Part shown: one piece after another, positions 24,118-32,132 of the stretch
Layout: the number at the start of each line of letters is the position of its first letter
Position numbering within the stretch: position 1 is the stretch's first letter
Origin: Oleiagrimonas sp035690885
GTDB taxonomy: Bacteria > Pseudomonadota > Gammaproteobacteria > Xanthomonadales > Rhodanobacteraceae
Assembly: GCA_035690885.1 (NCBI GenBank)
Contig: DASSKC010000153.1
Coordinates: forward strand, 1 to 46,038
DNA length: 46,038 bases
Direction: 5' to 3'
Notes under the pieces: generated by a model
Seen by the model: the letters and a program-made list of their open reading frames with translations, nothing else
Database searches by the model: none
What the model was told of the DNA's origin: nothing
Made by a program: the position numbers and the translations under genes

Positions 24118-24891
24118 TCACGAAATGCCCTGCGCCAGGCGCACGAAATCATCGACCGACAGTTGTTCGGCGCGTGCACGCGGATCGATGCCGGCGGCCT
24201 GAATGGCATCGGCATCGAGGACACCCTTGAGCGCGTTGGACAGTGTCTTGCGGCGCTTGCCGAAGGCGGCTTTCACCACTGTTTCGATGCGTTTGGTGTC
24301 GACTGTCGGCAACTGTTCGGTTGGCAGCGGCACCAGACGCACGACGGCCGAGTCGACCTTGGGTGGCGGGCGGAAGGCGCTCGGTGGCACGTCGAACAGC
24401 GCCTCGACCCGACACGCCAATTGCAGCATCACGCTGAGTCGGCCGTAGGTCTTGCTGCCGGGGCCGGCGGCCATGCGCTCGACCACTTCCTTTTGCAGCA
24501 TGAAGTGCATGTCGGTGATGGCCTCGGCATGCGCCAGGCAGTGGAACAGGATCGGGCTGGAAATGTAATAGGGCAGGTTGCCGACGATGCGCAGTTTGCC
24601 GCCGTCGGCCAACGCGGTGAAGTCGGCCTTGAGCACGTCCTGGCGGATGATGTCGAGCTGGCCGATGGGAGCGGCTGCTTCGCGCAAGCGTGGAATGAGG
24701 TCGGTATCGAGCTCGATGGCGGTCAGCCGGCCGGCGGTCTCCAGCAAGGGCAGGGTCAGGGCGCCTTCGCCCGGCCCGATCTCGACGATGCGCTGGTCGG
24801 TGCGCGGCTGCAGGGCCGAGATGATGCGGTCGATGTAGCGGCGCTCGTGCAAAAAATGCTGGCCGAAGTGCTTCTTGGGGCGTGCAGGCAT
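24118..24891 (-). CDS. rsmA: 16S rRNA (adenine(1518)-N6/adenine(1519)-N6)-dimethyltransferase
   Basis: RsmA (KsgA) dimethylates two adenines in helix 45 of 16S rRNA late in small-subunit assembly. The 257-residue product shows KKHFGQHFL at the N-terminus, the SAM-binding motif VEIGPGEGALT, and the catalytic NLPYYISSPI, then the helical C-terminal domain with KRRKTLSNAL. The order and strand match the conserved pdxA-rsmA-apaG cluster. Confidence 0.96.
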   Translation of the reverse strand: MPARPKKHFGQHFLHERRYIDRIISALQPRTDQRIVEIGPGEGALTLPLLETAGRLTAIELDTDLIPRLREAAAPIGQLDIIRQDVLKADFTALADGGKLRIVGNLPYYISSPILFHCLAHAEAITDMHFMLQKEVVERMAAGPGSKTYGRLSVMLQLACRVEALFDVPPSAFRPPPKVDSAVVRLVPLPTEQLPTVDTKRIETVVKAAFGKRRKTLSNALKGVLDADAIQAAGIDPRARAEQLSVDDFVRLAQGIS

Positions 24892-24936
24892 GGATATTGG
24901 GCCGTGGCGAGCTGAGGGCGGCGATGCGTGTAGCGG

Positions 24937-25923
24937 TTATGTGCTGGCAAGCCTGGTGGCCAGGCGGGCCGCCGCCAGCATGCTCGAGGCATCGGCGCGT
25001 CCGCTCCCGGCCAGGTCCAGCGCCGTGCCGTGATCGACCGAGGTGCGGATGAAGGGCAGACCCAGCGTGATGTTGACGGTGCTCTCGAAGGCCTCGCTCT
25101 TGAGTACGGGCAGCGCTTGGTCGTGGTACATGGCGAGCACGGCGTCGTAGTGACGGCGCTGGGCCGGAATGAAGGCGGTGTCGGCTGGTATCGGGCCAAG
25201 CAGGTGCATGCCATCGTCGCGCAGGGCATCAAGGGCCGGAATGATGGTGTCGATTTCCTCGTTGCCGAGGTGGCCGCCTTCGCCGGCATGCGGGTTGAGG
25301 CCGAGCACGGCAATGCGCGGCTGCTCCAGCCCGAAACGATGCGTCAGGTCGTGATGCACGATGCGCAGCGTTTGCGTGATGGTCTCGCGCGTAATCGCGG
25401 CGCTGACCTTTGCCAGCGGCAGGTGCGTGGTGGCCAGGGTGACGCGCAGGGAATCGCTGGCCAGCATCATGACCACGTCGCAACCGGCGCGCGCGGCGAG
25501 AAATTCGGTATGGCCGGTGAACCGCTCGCCGGCATCGTTGATGACCGACTTTTGCACCGGTGCGGTGACCATCGCGTCAAAGCTGCCGTCAAGGCAGCCA
25601 TCGGCTGCGGTCGCCAACACGTTGAGCACGTGGAATGCGTTGCGCGTGTCGAGCGTTCCGGGGGTTTCGGTGGCGCGCAGCGGGACATGCCGGAGGCGCA
25701 GATGACCGGGTTCGCGCCGTGTCAGCGTATCGCCATCGTCGTCGCTGATGGTGATGTCGAGGCCGCAGCGCGTGGCCGCGCGCTCGATCAGTTCGCGGTC
25801 GCTGACGGCCACCAGGTCGGCGGCCAACGGTGTCGCGGCCAGGCGTGCAACCAGCTCCGGCCCGATTCCGGCCGGTTCGCCGGCGCTCAAGGCCAGGCGC
25901 GGCAGGCCGGCCGCGGCGATCAT
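24937..25923 (-). CDS. pdxA: 4-hydroxythreonine-4-phosphate dehydrogenase
   Basis: PdxA oxidises 4-phosphohydroxy-L-threonine in pyridoxal 5'-phosphate synthesis. The 328-residue product has LSAGEPAGIGPEL at the N-terminus, the metal- and substrate-binding region GHTEFLA, LGLNPHAGEGG, and YHDQALPVLK with TSVDHGTALDLAG at the C-terminus. The start ATG overlaps the surA stop codon by four bases (ATGA), so translation is coupled. Confidence 0.95.
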   Translation of the reverse strand: MIAAAGLPRLALSAGEPAGIGPELVARLAATPLAADLVAVSDRELIERAATRCGLDITISDDDGDTLTRREPGHLRLRHVPLRATETPGTLDTRNAFHVLNVLATAADGCLDGSFDAMVTAPVQKSVINDAGERFTGHTEFLAARAGCDVVMMLASDSLRVTLATTHLPLAKVSAAITRETITQTLRIVHHDLTHRFGLEQPRIAVLGLNPHAGEGGHLGNEEIDTIIPALDALRDDGMHLLGPIPADTAFIPAQRRHYDAVLAMYHDQALPVLKSEAFESTVNITLGLPFIRTSVDHGTALDLAGSGRADASSMLAAARLATRLAST

Positions 25924-27281
25924 GACTGGTTCTTGGTCTGCTTGGACGGGTCGCGCAGCGACTTGATGCGGATGTTGACGAAAGAGCTGGAGCGCAGCTG
26001 GCGCAGGAAGTCTTCGTAGACCTGCTTGGCCTTGCGGTTGCCGATGGCTGCGCGCGCGCGATTGCGGCGGGTTTCTTCGGTGACGTCGCGCTGGCGCGTG
26101 CCCAGGCGTTGGACGATGTCCCAGCCGGCGCGGGTCTGGAACGGTTTGGAGACTTCGCCATCACTGAGGCTGGCCAGCACGTTGGCAATGACCGGGCCGT
26201 GCTCCTTGAGCTGGAACCAACCCAGATCGCCACCCAGGTTCGCCGAGGTGTCGTCGTCGGACTCCTTCTTTGCCAGCTTGGCGAAGTCCTTGTCTTTCGC
26301 GGTGATCTTCTTGTAGATGTCCTGGGCTTTCTGCTGCGCTTCGCTGGGCGAGACCAGTTCACTGGATTTGATCAGGATCTGGCGCGCATGATATTGCGTG
26401 ACCACATCGCGGTCGGCCTTGCGCTTGCCGACCAGCTTGAGAATGTGGAAGCCACTGGCGCCGCGCAACGGCGGCGTGACCTGGCCGGGCTGCATCTTGG
26501 TCACCAGGCTGGCGAACGCGGGCGGGATCTCGTTCATGCTGCGCCAGCCCAGATCGCCACCTTCGAGCGCATCCTGGGCATCGGAGTAGCGGATCGCCGC
26601 GGCGTTGAAGTCCATGCCGCCCTTGATCGCCTTCTCGGCTTTTTCGGCCTTGGCCTTGGCGGCGGCGATGTCGCTGGCGCTGGCGCCGCTCGGCAGCAGG
26701 ATCTCGATGTGTGCCAGATGCACCTGACCGGCGCTGAAGGACGGATTCTTGAGCAGGTTCTCGACTTCGGCATCGGTGACGCGCACCTTGCTGCGCACCA
26801 CCTGGTCACGCAACTTCTGCACCAGGATCTGGTCGGCCACGTTGCGCTGGAAGGCGGCAAAACTGCCGCCCTGGCTGGTGATGGTCTGGCGCAGTTGCTG
26901 CGGCGTCATCTGGTTGTGCCGGGCAATGTTGGTGATCGCGTTGCCGACTTCGTTCTGCGATACGCGGATGCCTTGCTTGTTGGCGTGTTGCACCTGCAGC
27001 TTCATCAGGATCAGGCGGTCCAGTACCTGACGCTTGAGCACCTCGGGGGGCGGCAGCTGTTCCGGATTGGACGCGTACTGGCGTTTGACCGATTGCACGG
27101 CCTGGTCAAGACGGCTTTGCAGGACCACCTCGCCCTCGACCACGGCGACAATGCGGTCGATCATGCCCGACTGGCTGCTCTTGGAGCCTCCGGGCTGCGC
27201 TCCGGGCAGGAACTGTGCGTGGGCCAACGGTGCCAGCAGCAAAGCCAGCGACAGCACGAAAAGGGTGGAAATCTGCTTCAT
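25920..27281 (-). CDS. surA: Periplasmic outer-membrane-protein chaperone / peptidyl-prolyl isomerase SurA
   Basis: SurA escorts unfolded outer-membrane proteins, including LptD, to the BAM complex. The 453-residue product has a signal peptide (about 1-22, ending AHA), an N-terminal chaperone domain (about 35-165) and two parvulin domains (about 180-280 and 295-390), each with a GGDLGW block. A C-terminal helix follows. Its client LptD is encoded just upstream on the same strand, 129 bp away, as in most Gammaproteobacteria. Confidence 0.96.
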   Translation of the reverse strand: MKQISTLFVLSLALLLAPLAHAQFLPGAQPGGSKSSQSGMIDRIVAVVEGEVVLQSRLDQAVQSVKRQYASNPEQLPPPEVLKRQVLDRLILMKLQVQHANKQGIRVSQNEVGNAITNIARHNQMTPQQLRQTITSQGGSFAAFQRNVADQILVQKLRDQVVRSKVRVTDAEVENLLKNPSFSAGQVHLAHIEILLPSGASASDIAAAKAKAEKAEKAIKGGMDFNAAAIRYSDAQDALEGGDLGWRSMNEIPPAFASLVTKMQPGQVTPPLRGASGFHILKLVGKRKADRDVVTQYHARQILIKSSELVSPSEAQQKAQDIYKKITAKDKDFAKLAKKESDDDTSANLGGDLGWFQLKEHGPVIANVLASLSDGEVSKPFQTRAGWDIVQRLGTRQRDVTEETRRNRARAAIGNRKAKQVYEDFLRQLRSSSFVNIRIKSLRDPSKQTKNQS

Positions 27282-27410
27282 CGACGGAAAACCTGGTGGG
27301 CGTCGGTGCCGCCGATCGGCGGGCGTGGGTGTTCGAACAAGTCAATGAGACCGCGCCGACGGATACATGTTCCATCCGCTGGTGTCATGTGACGCGGGAG
27401 TCGCGCCTGC

Positions 27411-29834
27411 TTACTGATAGCCAAGAATAGCACGGTGCAGGAACCGCTCTGTCTTTGGGCTGAAGCTGCCCAGGCCCTTGAACTGCACTTGCAACATGAT
27501 GGCGTTGTCGGTGTCGCCGTGAACGTTGCGCACGTAGTGACGGCCCAACAGGCGCACGGCGATGCAGCAGTTCTCGTATTCCACGCCGAGCAGGGCCGCC
27601 AGCGTCTTGGGATGGGGTTCGTCCCACTGCTGGCGTTCGCGCTTGGCGATGTTCCAGCGCGCCAGCAAGCGCCAGCGCTCGGTGACCGGGATCGCTGCCG
27701 ACACGTCGAACTGATCCATGTAATGGTAGCGGTAGCGGTAGGAAAAATTGAGTACGCCATTGAAGCCGATGCGACGCTGGAACCCGACGCTGCCCATGGC
27801 GTTGCGATGATGGTTGGGGTCCCACTGGTACACGCTGTGCAGGCGCCAGTCCGGACTGAGGGTCAGGTCCAGCTGGGCCACGTAGTCCGAGCCGGCAAAA
27901 TCGGTGGTCGGCGCGTTGCGGCCAAGTTGCACCCGTTGCGGCGAGAAGTAACGGATTTGACCAAAACTGAATGCCGCCTTCTGGATGCCGGCGGAGTCCA
28001 GAAGGCGCGTGGTGACGGCCGCGGTGAGGTTGTTGGCGTCCATCTGCCGGTCGGCACCGGAAAAGCGATTGGTGGAGAACAGCTGCCAGTAGCCGAAGGT
28101 CATGTCGCGGGTATCGAACGTGGGCAGGTCGCGCTGGTCGCGATACGGCACGTACAGGTAGTACAGCCGTGGCTCCAGGGTTTGCGTGTAAGAGTGGCCG
28201 AACAGCGAGGTTTCGCGCTCGAAGATCAAGCCGCTGTCGATGCTGGCGATGGGCAGACTGCGTGACGGGGCATCATCGGTGTAACCGAAATGTGCCGGAT
28301 CGTTGATCAGGCGGTACGTCGTGTAGCGCCAGGCGACGCGTGGGCGGACATACCAGGCCGCGCCTTGATAATTGCCCTCGAGGTACGGGTACAGATCAAC
28401 GCGATTGCCCTCGACCGCGTGGTCCTTGCGAAAAGCCACGGCCTCGCTCGTGATGCCCCACTCGAGCGTGCGCGTGATGGGCGCGTCGATTTCGAAGGCG
28501 ATGCGTGGCCAGCGCTTGTACTGCACATGGTTGTCGCTGAGCAGCGGGTCGATGTTCTGGAACTGGAGCAAGCCGATCGACGCACTCCACCATTGGCCCG
28601 AACCCCGGATGCCGGCGCGCGAGCTGAGCGACGATGGCGTGGTGTAAAACGACAGCGGCGACTGAAAATCCTGAAAATAGTATTTGTCGGATACGTGCTT
28701 GATTGACGTGTTGAACGACCAGCTGCCGCCGAGACGGGTGCGGTTCTCGAACTGGACGAAGTACCGATCCGCACCATCGTCGATGTCGCGATCGCGATCG
28801 TCGTGATCGCTGCCGGCATGGCGATCGCTGGGCAAGTAGTCGATGTCCAGTTGTCCGCTGCTGGGGCCGATCAGGTACCTGAATTGGGCGCCGAGCATCA
28901 GGCCGCGCTTGGTGTATATCTTCGGTGTCAGGGTGGCGTCGTAATTGGGCGCCAGGTTCAGGTAATACGGGATCGAAAACATGAACCCCGAGTTGCTGTT
29001 GTGCCCGAACGTCGGGTACAAAAAACCGCTCTTGCGGCGATCATCGACGGGAAAGCTGAAGTACGGCAACCAGAAAAATGGCACGTCGCCCATGCGCATG
29101 GTGGCGTCGCGCGCCACGCCGACGCCGGTGTCCTTGTTGATCGTGATGCGATCGGCGCTGAACTCCCACAGGCGGTGGCCCGGGTCGCAGGTCGAGTACG
29201 TGGCGTGCGTGTAGCGGCTGTGCTTGGGGTCCAGCAGCGTGGCGTGTTCGGCCACGCCATTGCCGTGCGAAATCAGCATCTGGTAGCGCACGTCGCTGGC
29301 CTCGGCGTAGTCCGGCGTGGTGGTGCCGTGCATGTGCGAGGCCGACAGCAGTTCCTTGCTGTCCTGGTAGGTGACGTGGCCGCGCGCGGAATAGGCCGTG
29401 GTGCGGTCGTTGTAGTTGAGGTGGTCGGCCTGCAGCAGCTGGTCGTAGCGGCGCAGGGTGACATTGCCGCTCAGGCGATAGATGCTGCTGTCGGAGGCAT
29501 CGACGTGTTCGGCCCACACATTGGTGATCGCGTCCTCGCGGCCGTGGCTGTCCTCGGGCAGGCCGGGCCGGTAGAACTCCAGCAGCGCGTTGGGGCGGCA
29601 CAAGGCAAAGCTGACCGGTCGCGGCGGACAGTCGAACCGGCCCAACGGGCACGGCGTGAAACCGGTGTGTTGCTGGACTGGCGCTTGCGCCGGCAACTCG
29701 GCCGGCGCCGCGGCCATGGCCGGTGCAGCCAGGCTGCCGAACACGGCGGCAACGGCCCATGCCAGGGCGTGACGGGCCGGAAAGTGGCGGGCAGTGGTCG
29801 GCACGCGGCCGGTCTCCTTGTTGATGCGGGCCAT
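27411..29834 (-). CDS. lptD: LPS-assembly outer-membrane protein LptD
   Basis: LptD is the beta-barrel that, with lipoprotein LptE, inserts lipopolysaccharide into the outer leaflet. The 807-residue product has a long signal peptide (about 1-42, ending AMAA), a periplasmic jellyroll domain (about 100-220) and the barrel. The cysteines that form LptD's interdomain disulfides are present: several between about 55 and 85 (TPCPLGRFDCPP), one in TCDPGHRLWEF, and the adjacent pair C756-C757 in ENCCIAV. One loop of the barrel is strongly acidic (GSDHDDRDRDIDDGAD). The N-terminal 42 residues are basic and long for a signal peptide, so a later start is possible but not clear. Confidence 0.96.
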   Translation of the reverse strand: MARINKETGRVPTTARHFPARHALAWAVAAVFGSLAAPAMAAAPAELPAQAPVQQHTGFTPCPLGRFDCPPRPVSFALCRPNALLEFYRPGLPEDSHGREDAITNVWAEHVDASDSSIYRLSGNVTLRRYDQLLQADHLNYNDRTTAYSARGHVTYQDSKELLSASHMHGTTTPDYAEASDVRYQMLISHGNGVAEHATLLDPKHSRYTHATYSTCDPGHRLWEFSADRITINKDTGVGVARDATMRMGDVPFFWLPYFSFPVDDRRKSGFLYPTFGHNSNSGFMFSIPYYLNLAPNYDATLTPKIYTKRGLMLGAQFRYLIGPSSGQLDIDYLPSDRHAGSDHDDRDRDIDDGADRYFVQFENRTRLGGSWSFNTSIKHVSDKYYFQDFQSPLSFYTTPSSLSSRAGIRGSGQWWSASIGLLQFQNIDPLLSDNHVQYKRWPRIAFEIDAPITRTLEWGITSEAVAFRKDHAVEGNRVDLYPYLEGNYQGAAWYVRPRVAWRYTTYRLINDPAHFGYTDDAPSRSLPIASIDSGLIFERETSLFGHSYTQTLEPRLYYLYVPYRDQRDLPTFDTRDMTFGYWQLFSTNRFSGADRQMDANNLTAAVTTRLLDSAGIQKAAFSFGQIRYFSPQRVQLGRNAPTTDFAGSDYVAQLDLTLSPDWRLHSVYQWDPNHHRNAMGSVGFQRRIGFNGVLNFSYRYRYHYMDQFDVSAAIPVTERWRLLARWNIAKRERQQWDEPHPKTLAALLGVEYENCCIAVRLLGRHYVRNVHGDTDNAIMLQVQFKGLGSFSPKTERFLHRAILGYQ

Positions 29835-29888
29835 AACGCTAGCAGAAAGCCTGTCGTGTGTTGACGCACGCGAGATGCGTGTTTCGGG

Positions 29889-30812
29889 TCAATGGTCGAG
29901 CAATTCGGCGACGTGTGCCGCCACGCCGGCGCGCAACGCTGCCAGCTCGTAGCCGCCTTCGAGACACGAAACAATGCGCCCCCGTGCATGTGCGTGTGCC
30001 AGATCCACCAGCTGTCGGCTGAGCCAGGCGTAGTCTTCGCCTTCCAGCATCAGGTCGGCCAGCGGGTCGAGGCGGTGGGCGTCGAATCCGGCCGAGATCA
30101 ACAGCAGTTGCGGCTTGAAGCTTGCCAGTCGTGGCAGCAACACGTCATTCCAGGTGCCGCGAAAATCGACCGACCCTGCGCCCGCCGGCAGCGGTGCGTT
30201 GACGATGTTGCCGACACCGCACTCATCGACGGCGCCAGTGTCCGGATACAGCGGCGCCTGATGGCTGGACAGATATTGCACGCGTGGTTCGGCGGCGAAG
30301 ATGTCCTGCGTGCCATTGCCGTGGTGCACGTCGAAATCGATGATGGCGACGCGCTTGAGTCGATGCACGGCCAGTGCATGAGCGGCGGCCACCGCGATGT
30401 TGTTGATGAGACAAAACCCCATCGCACGATCGGTCGTGGCGTGATGGCCGGGCGGACGAACCGCGCAGAACGCATGGTCAGCGCTGCCTTGCACGACTGC
30501 ATCGACCGCTGCCACGCACGCGCCGGCCGCGCGCAGGGCCGCTTCGGCCGACCCGGGTGATACCACCGTATCGTCGTCAAGCTGACGGATGCCTTGTTCG
30601 GGACCGCCATCGAGCATGGCCTCGACGTGCGCCGGCGCATGTACGCGCAACAGCTGTTCACGCGTGGCGCGCGGCGCTTCGATACGGTCGAGCATGCTGA
30701 AACGATCGTGGTCTAGCGCATCGAGCACGGCACGCAGTCGTGCCGACGATTCGGGATGGCCGGGACCGGTGTCGTGCGCCAGGCACGCGGGGTGGGTGTA
30801 CAGGCGCAACAT
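29889..30812 (-). CDS. Histone-deacetylase-family zinc hydrolase
   Basis: The 307-residue product belongs to the arginase/deacetylase superfamily, class II HDAC-like branch. The active-site histidines are H123-H124 in RPPGHHA. The zinc ligands are D161 and H163 in DFDVHHGNGT, plus D244 in SAGFDAH. The C-terminus has CLEGGYEL with the glycine motif. Bacterial members remove acetyl groups from polyamines, acetoin-type metabolites or lysine residues; the substrate here is unknown. The ATG lies 7 nt from the adenosyltransferase stop, and an upstream extension to 30893 would overlap that gene. Only 54 bp separate it from lptD, so read-through is possible. Confidence 0.9.
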   Translation of the reverse strand: MLRLYTHPACLAHDTGPGHPESSARLRAVLDALDHDRFSMLDRIEAPRATREQLLRVHAPAHVEAMLDGGPEQGIRQLDDDTVVSPGSAEAALRAAGACVAAVDAVVQGSADHAFCAVRPPGHHATTDRAMGFCLINNIAVAAAHALAVHRLKRVAIIDFDVHHGNGTQDIFAAEPRVQYLSSHQAPLYPDTGAVDECGVGNIVNAPLPAGAGSVDFRGTWNDVLLPRLASFKPQLLLISAGFDAHRLDPLADLMLEGEDYAWLSRQLVDLAHAHARGRIVSCLEGGYELAALRAGVAAHVAELLDH

Positions 30813-30819
30813 GTCCGGG

Positions 30820-31383
30820 TCAGGCTTCGGGTTTCTTGCGGCGCTCGTGCTGCCACAGCACTTCGCCGTGGCCACCATGGCGGGCCAAAACACGCGCCAC
30901 CACGAACAGCAAGTCGGACAAGCGGTTCAGGTAATGCGTCACCTGCGGCCGCACCTGCTCGTCGCGGGCCAGCGTGACCACGGCGCGCTCGGCGCGGCGG
31001 CACACGGTGCGGGCCAGATGACAGGTGGCCGCCGGCATGCCGCCACCGGGCAGGATGAATTCCTTCAGCACCGGCAGGTCGACATTGAAGCTGTCAAGCG
31101 ATGTTTCCAGACGCTCGACATCGGCGTCGTGAATCATCTCCATGCCGGGAATGCACAGCTCGCCGCCAAGATCGAACAGGTCGTGTTGCACCTGCACGAG
31201 TACTTCGCGCACCGTATCGGGAATGTCGCCGGCCAGCACCATGCCGATGATGCTGTTGAGCTCGTCGGTGGTGCCGTAGGCAGCAACGCGCGACGAATCC
31301 TTGGCCACGCGCGATCCGTCGCCGAGGCCGGTAGTGCCGTCATCCCCGGTACGTGTGTAAATTTTGGAAAGGCGGTTGCCCAC
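30820..31383 (-). CDS. Cob(I)yrinic acid a,c-diamide adenosyltransferase, PduO type
   Basis: The enzyme transfers the adenosyl group of ATP to Co(I) corrinoids and produces adenosylcobalamin. The 187-residue helical product has the PduO-type ATP loop TRTGDDGTTGLGDGSRV near residues 10-26, AYGTTDELNS, and CRRAERAVV with the conserved Arg/Glu. The ligand set matches PduO rather than CobA. The B12-dependent reductase encoded at 7386-10303 needs its product. The gene lies 7 bp downstream of the DUF6580 membrane gene and 7 bp upstream of the deacetylase, so the three form a tight group. Confidence 0.94.
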   Translation of the reverse strand: MGNRLSKIYTRTGDDGTTGLGDGSRVAKDSSRVAAYGTTDELNSIIGMVLAGDIPDTVREVLVQVQHDLFDLGGELCIPGMEMIHDADVERLETSLDSFNVDLPVLKEFILPGGGMPAATCHLARTVCRRAERAVVTLARDEQVRPQVTHYLNRLSDLLFVVARVLARHGGHGEVLWQHERRKKPEA

Positions 31384-31390
31384 GGGTGCG

Positions 31391-31996
31391 TCAGGCCGCT
31401 GCCGGCGTCATGCGCAGCGCCGGATAGCGTCGTGACAGCAATGCAAACGCACCGAACAACACGCCGCTCCACACCATGGTGCCGAGTAGCGAACCCTGAA
31501 TGTAAAACGGCAGCGCGGCGACGTAACAGGCGGCGAGGCCGGACGCGGTCATCGCGTACATGCCCGACATCAACCACACGAAGAAGTTGGTGACCAGGTA
31601 GAACCCGGTGGCGCTGCCGGCGGCCGCGAGGATCACGTTGACCACGCGCACCTTGCTGCGCAGCGCGAAGGCGCCGACGGCAATGGCCGCCACGCAGACG
31701 TAGATGACCGGCGCCATGGCCAGCCAATGGCCGAGCTGCGCGGACGGCAACGCGAACGCAATCGCCACATCGGCGCACAACATGGCCAGCAACGGCACCA
31801 GCACGGCCAGGCCGCGATGGGCGAAATACGCCCCGCCGAACAGGGCGATCGCCGCGACTGGCGTGAAGTTGTACGGCAGCGCGCCGGGATTGAAATACGT
31901 CACCAGCCGGAACACCACGGCGAACGCAATCATGCCGATCAGCACCAACAGGCGCGGGTTGAACGTGTGGGACGTGGCGGGCTGCATCGGACGCAT
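31391..31996 (-). CDS. DUF6580 family integral membrane protein, putative transporter
   Basis: The 201-residue product has about six transmembrane helices. The DUF6580 signature NFTPVAAIALFGGAYF follows the first helix, and then comes LLAMLCADVAIAFAL with C74. The family is listed as putative transport, with a shape like S components of ECF vitamin transporters; no substrate is proven. Its place directly before an adenosyltransferase suggests a corrinoid, perhaps as a solitary S-component-like permease such as BtuM. This is inference. GGAA lies 8 nt before the chosen ATG; an ATG at 32008 would add four residues. No cobalamin riboswitch is visible in the 136-bp gap to ubiH. Confidence 0.8.
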   Translation of the reverse strand: MRPMQPATSHTFNPRLLVLIGMIAFAVVFRLVTYFNPGALPYNFTPVAAIALFGGAYFAHRGLAVLVPLLAMLCADVAIAFALPSAQLGHWLAMAPVIYVCVAAIAVGAFALRSKVRVVNVILAAAGSATGFYLVTNFFVWLMSGMYAMTASGLAACYVAALPFYIQGSLLGTMVWSGVLFGAFALLSRRYPALRMTPAAA

Positions 31997-32132
31997 GACA
32001 GGTTCCATTCACAGAGTGATCAATCAGGTCCGTACAGGATACTGCAAACGTGTGGCTGCAGGCAGGCGCCGCGAACGGCCAGGCGCATGTCGCAGCGGCC
32101 AACATCGCGGCCCTGGGCGGTATGATCGGCGC

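Noticed and set aside
32009..32132. Cobalamin riboswitch before the DUF6580 gene
   Set aside because: Read on the minus strand, the gap is too short and lacks all conserved B12-box elements.
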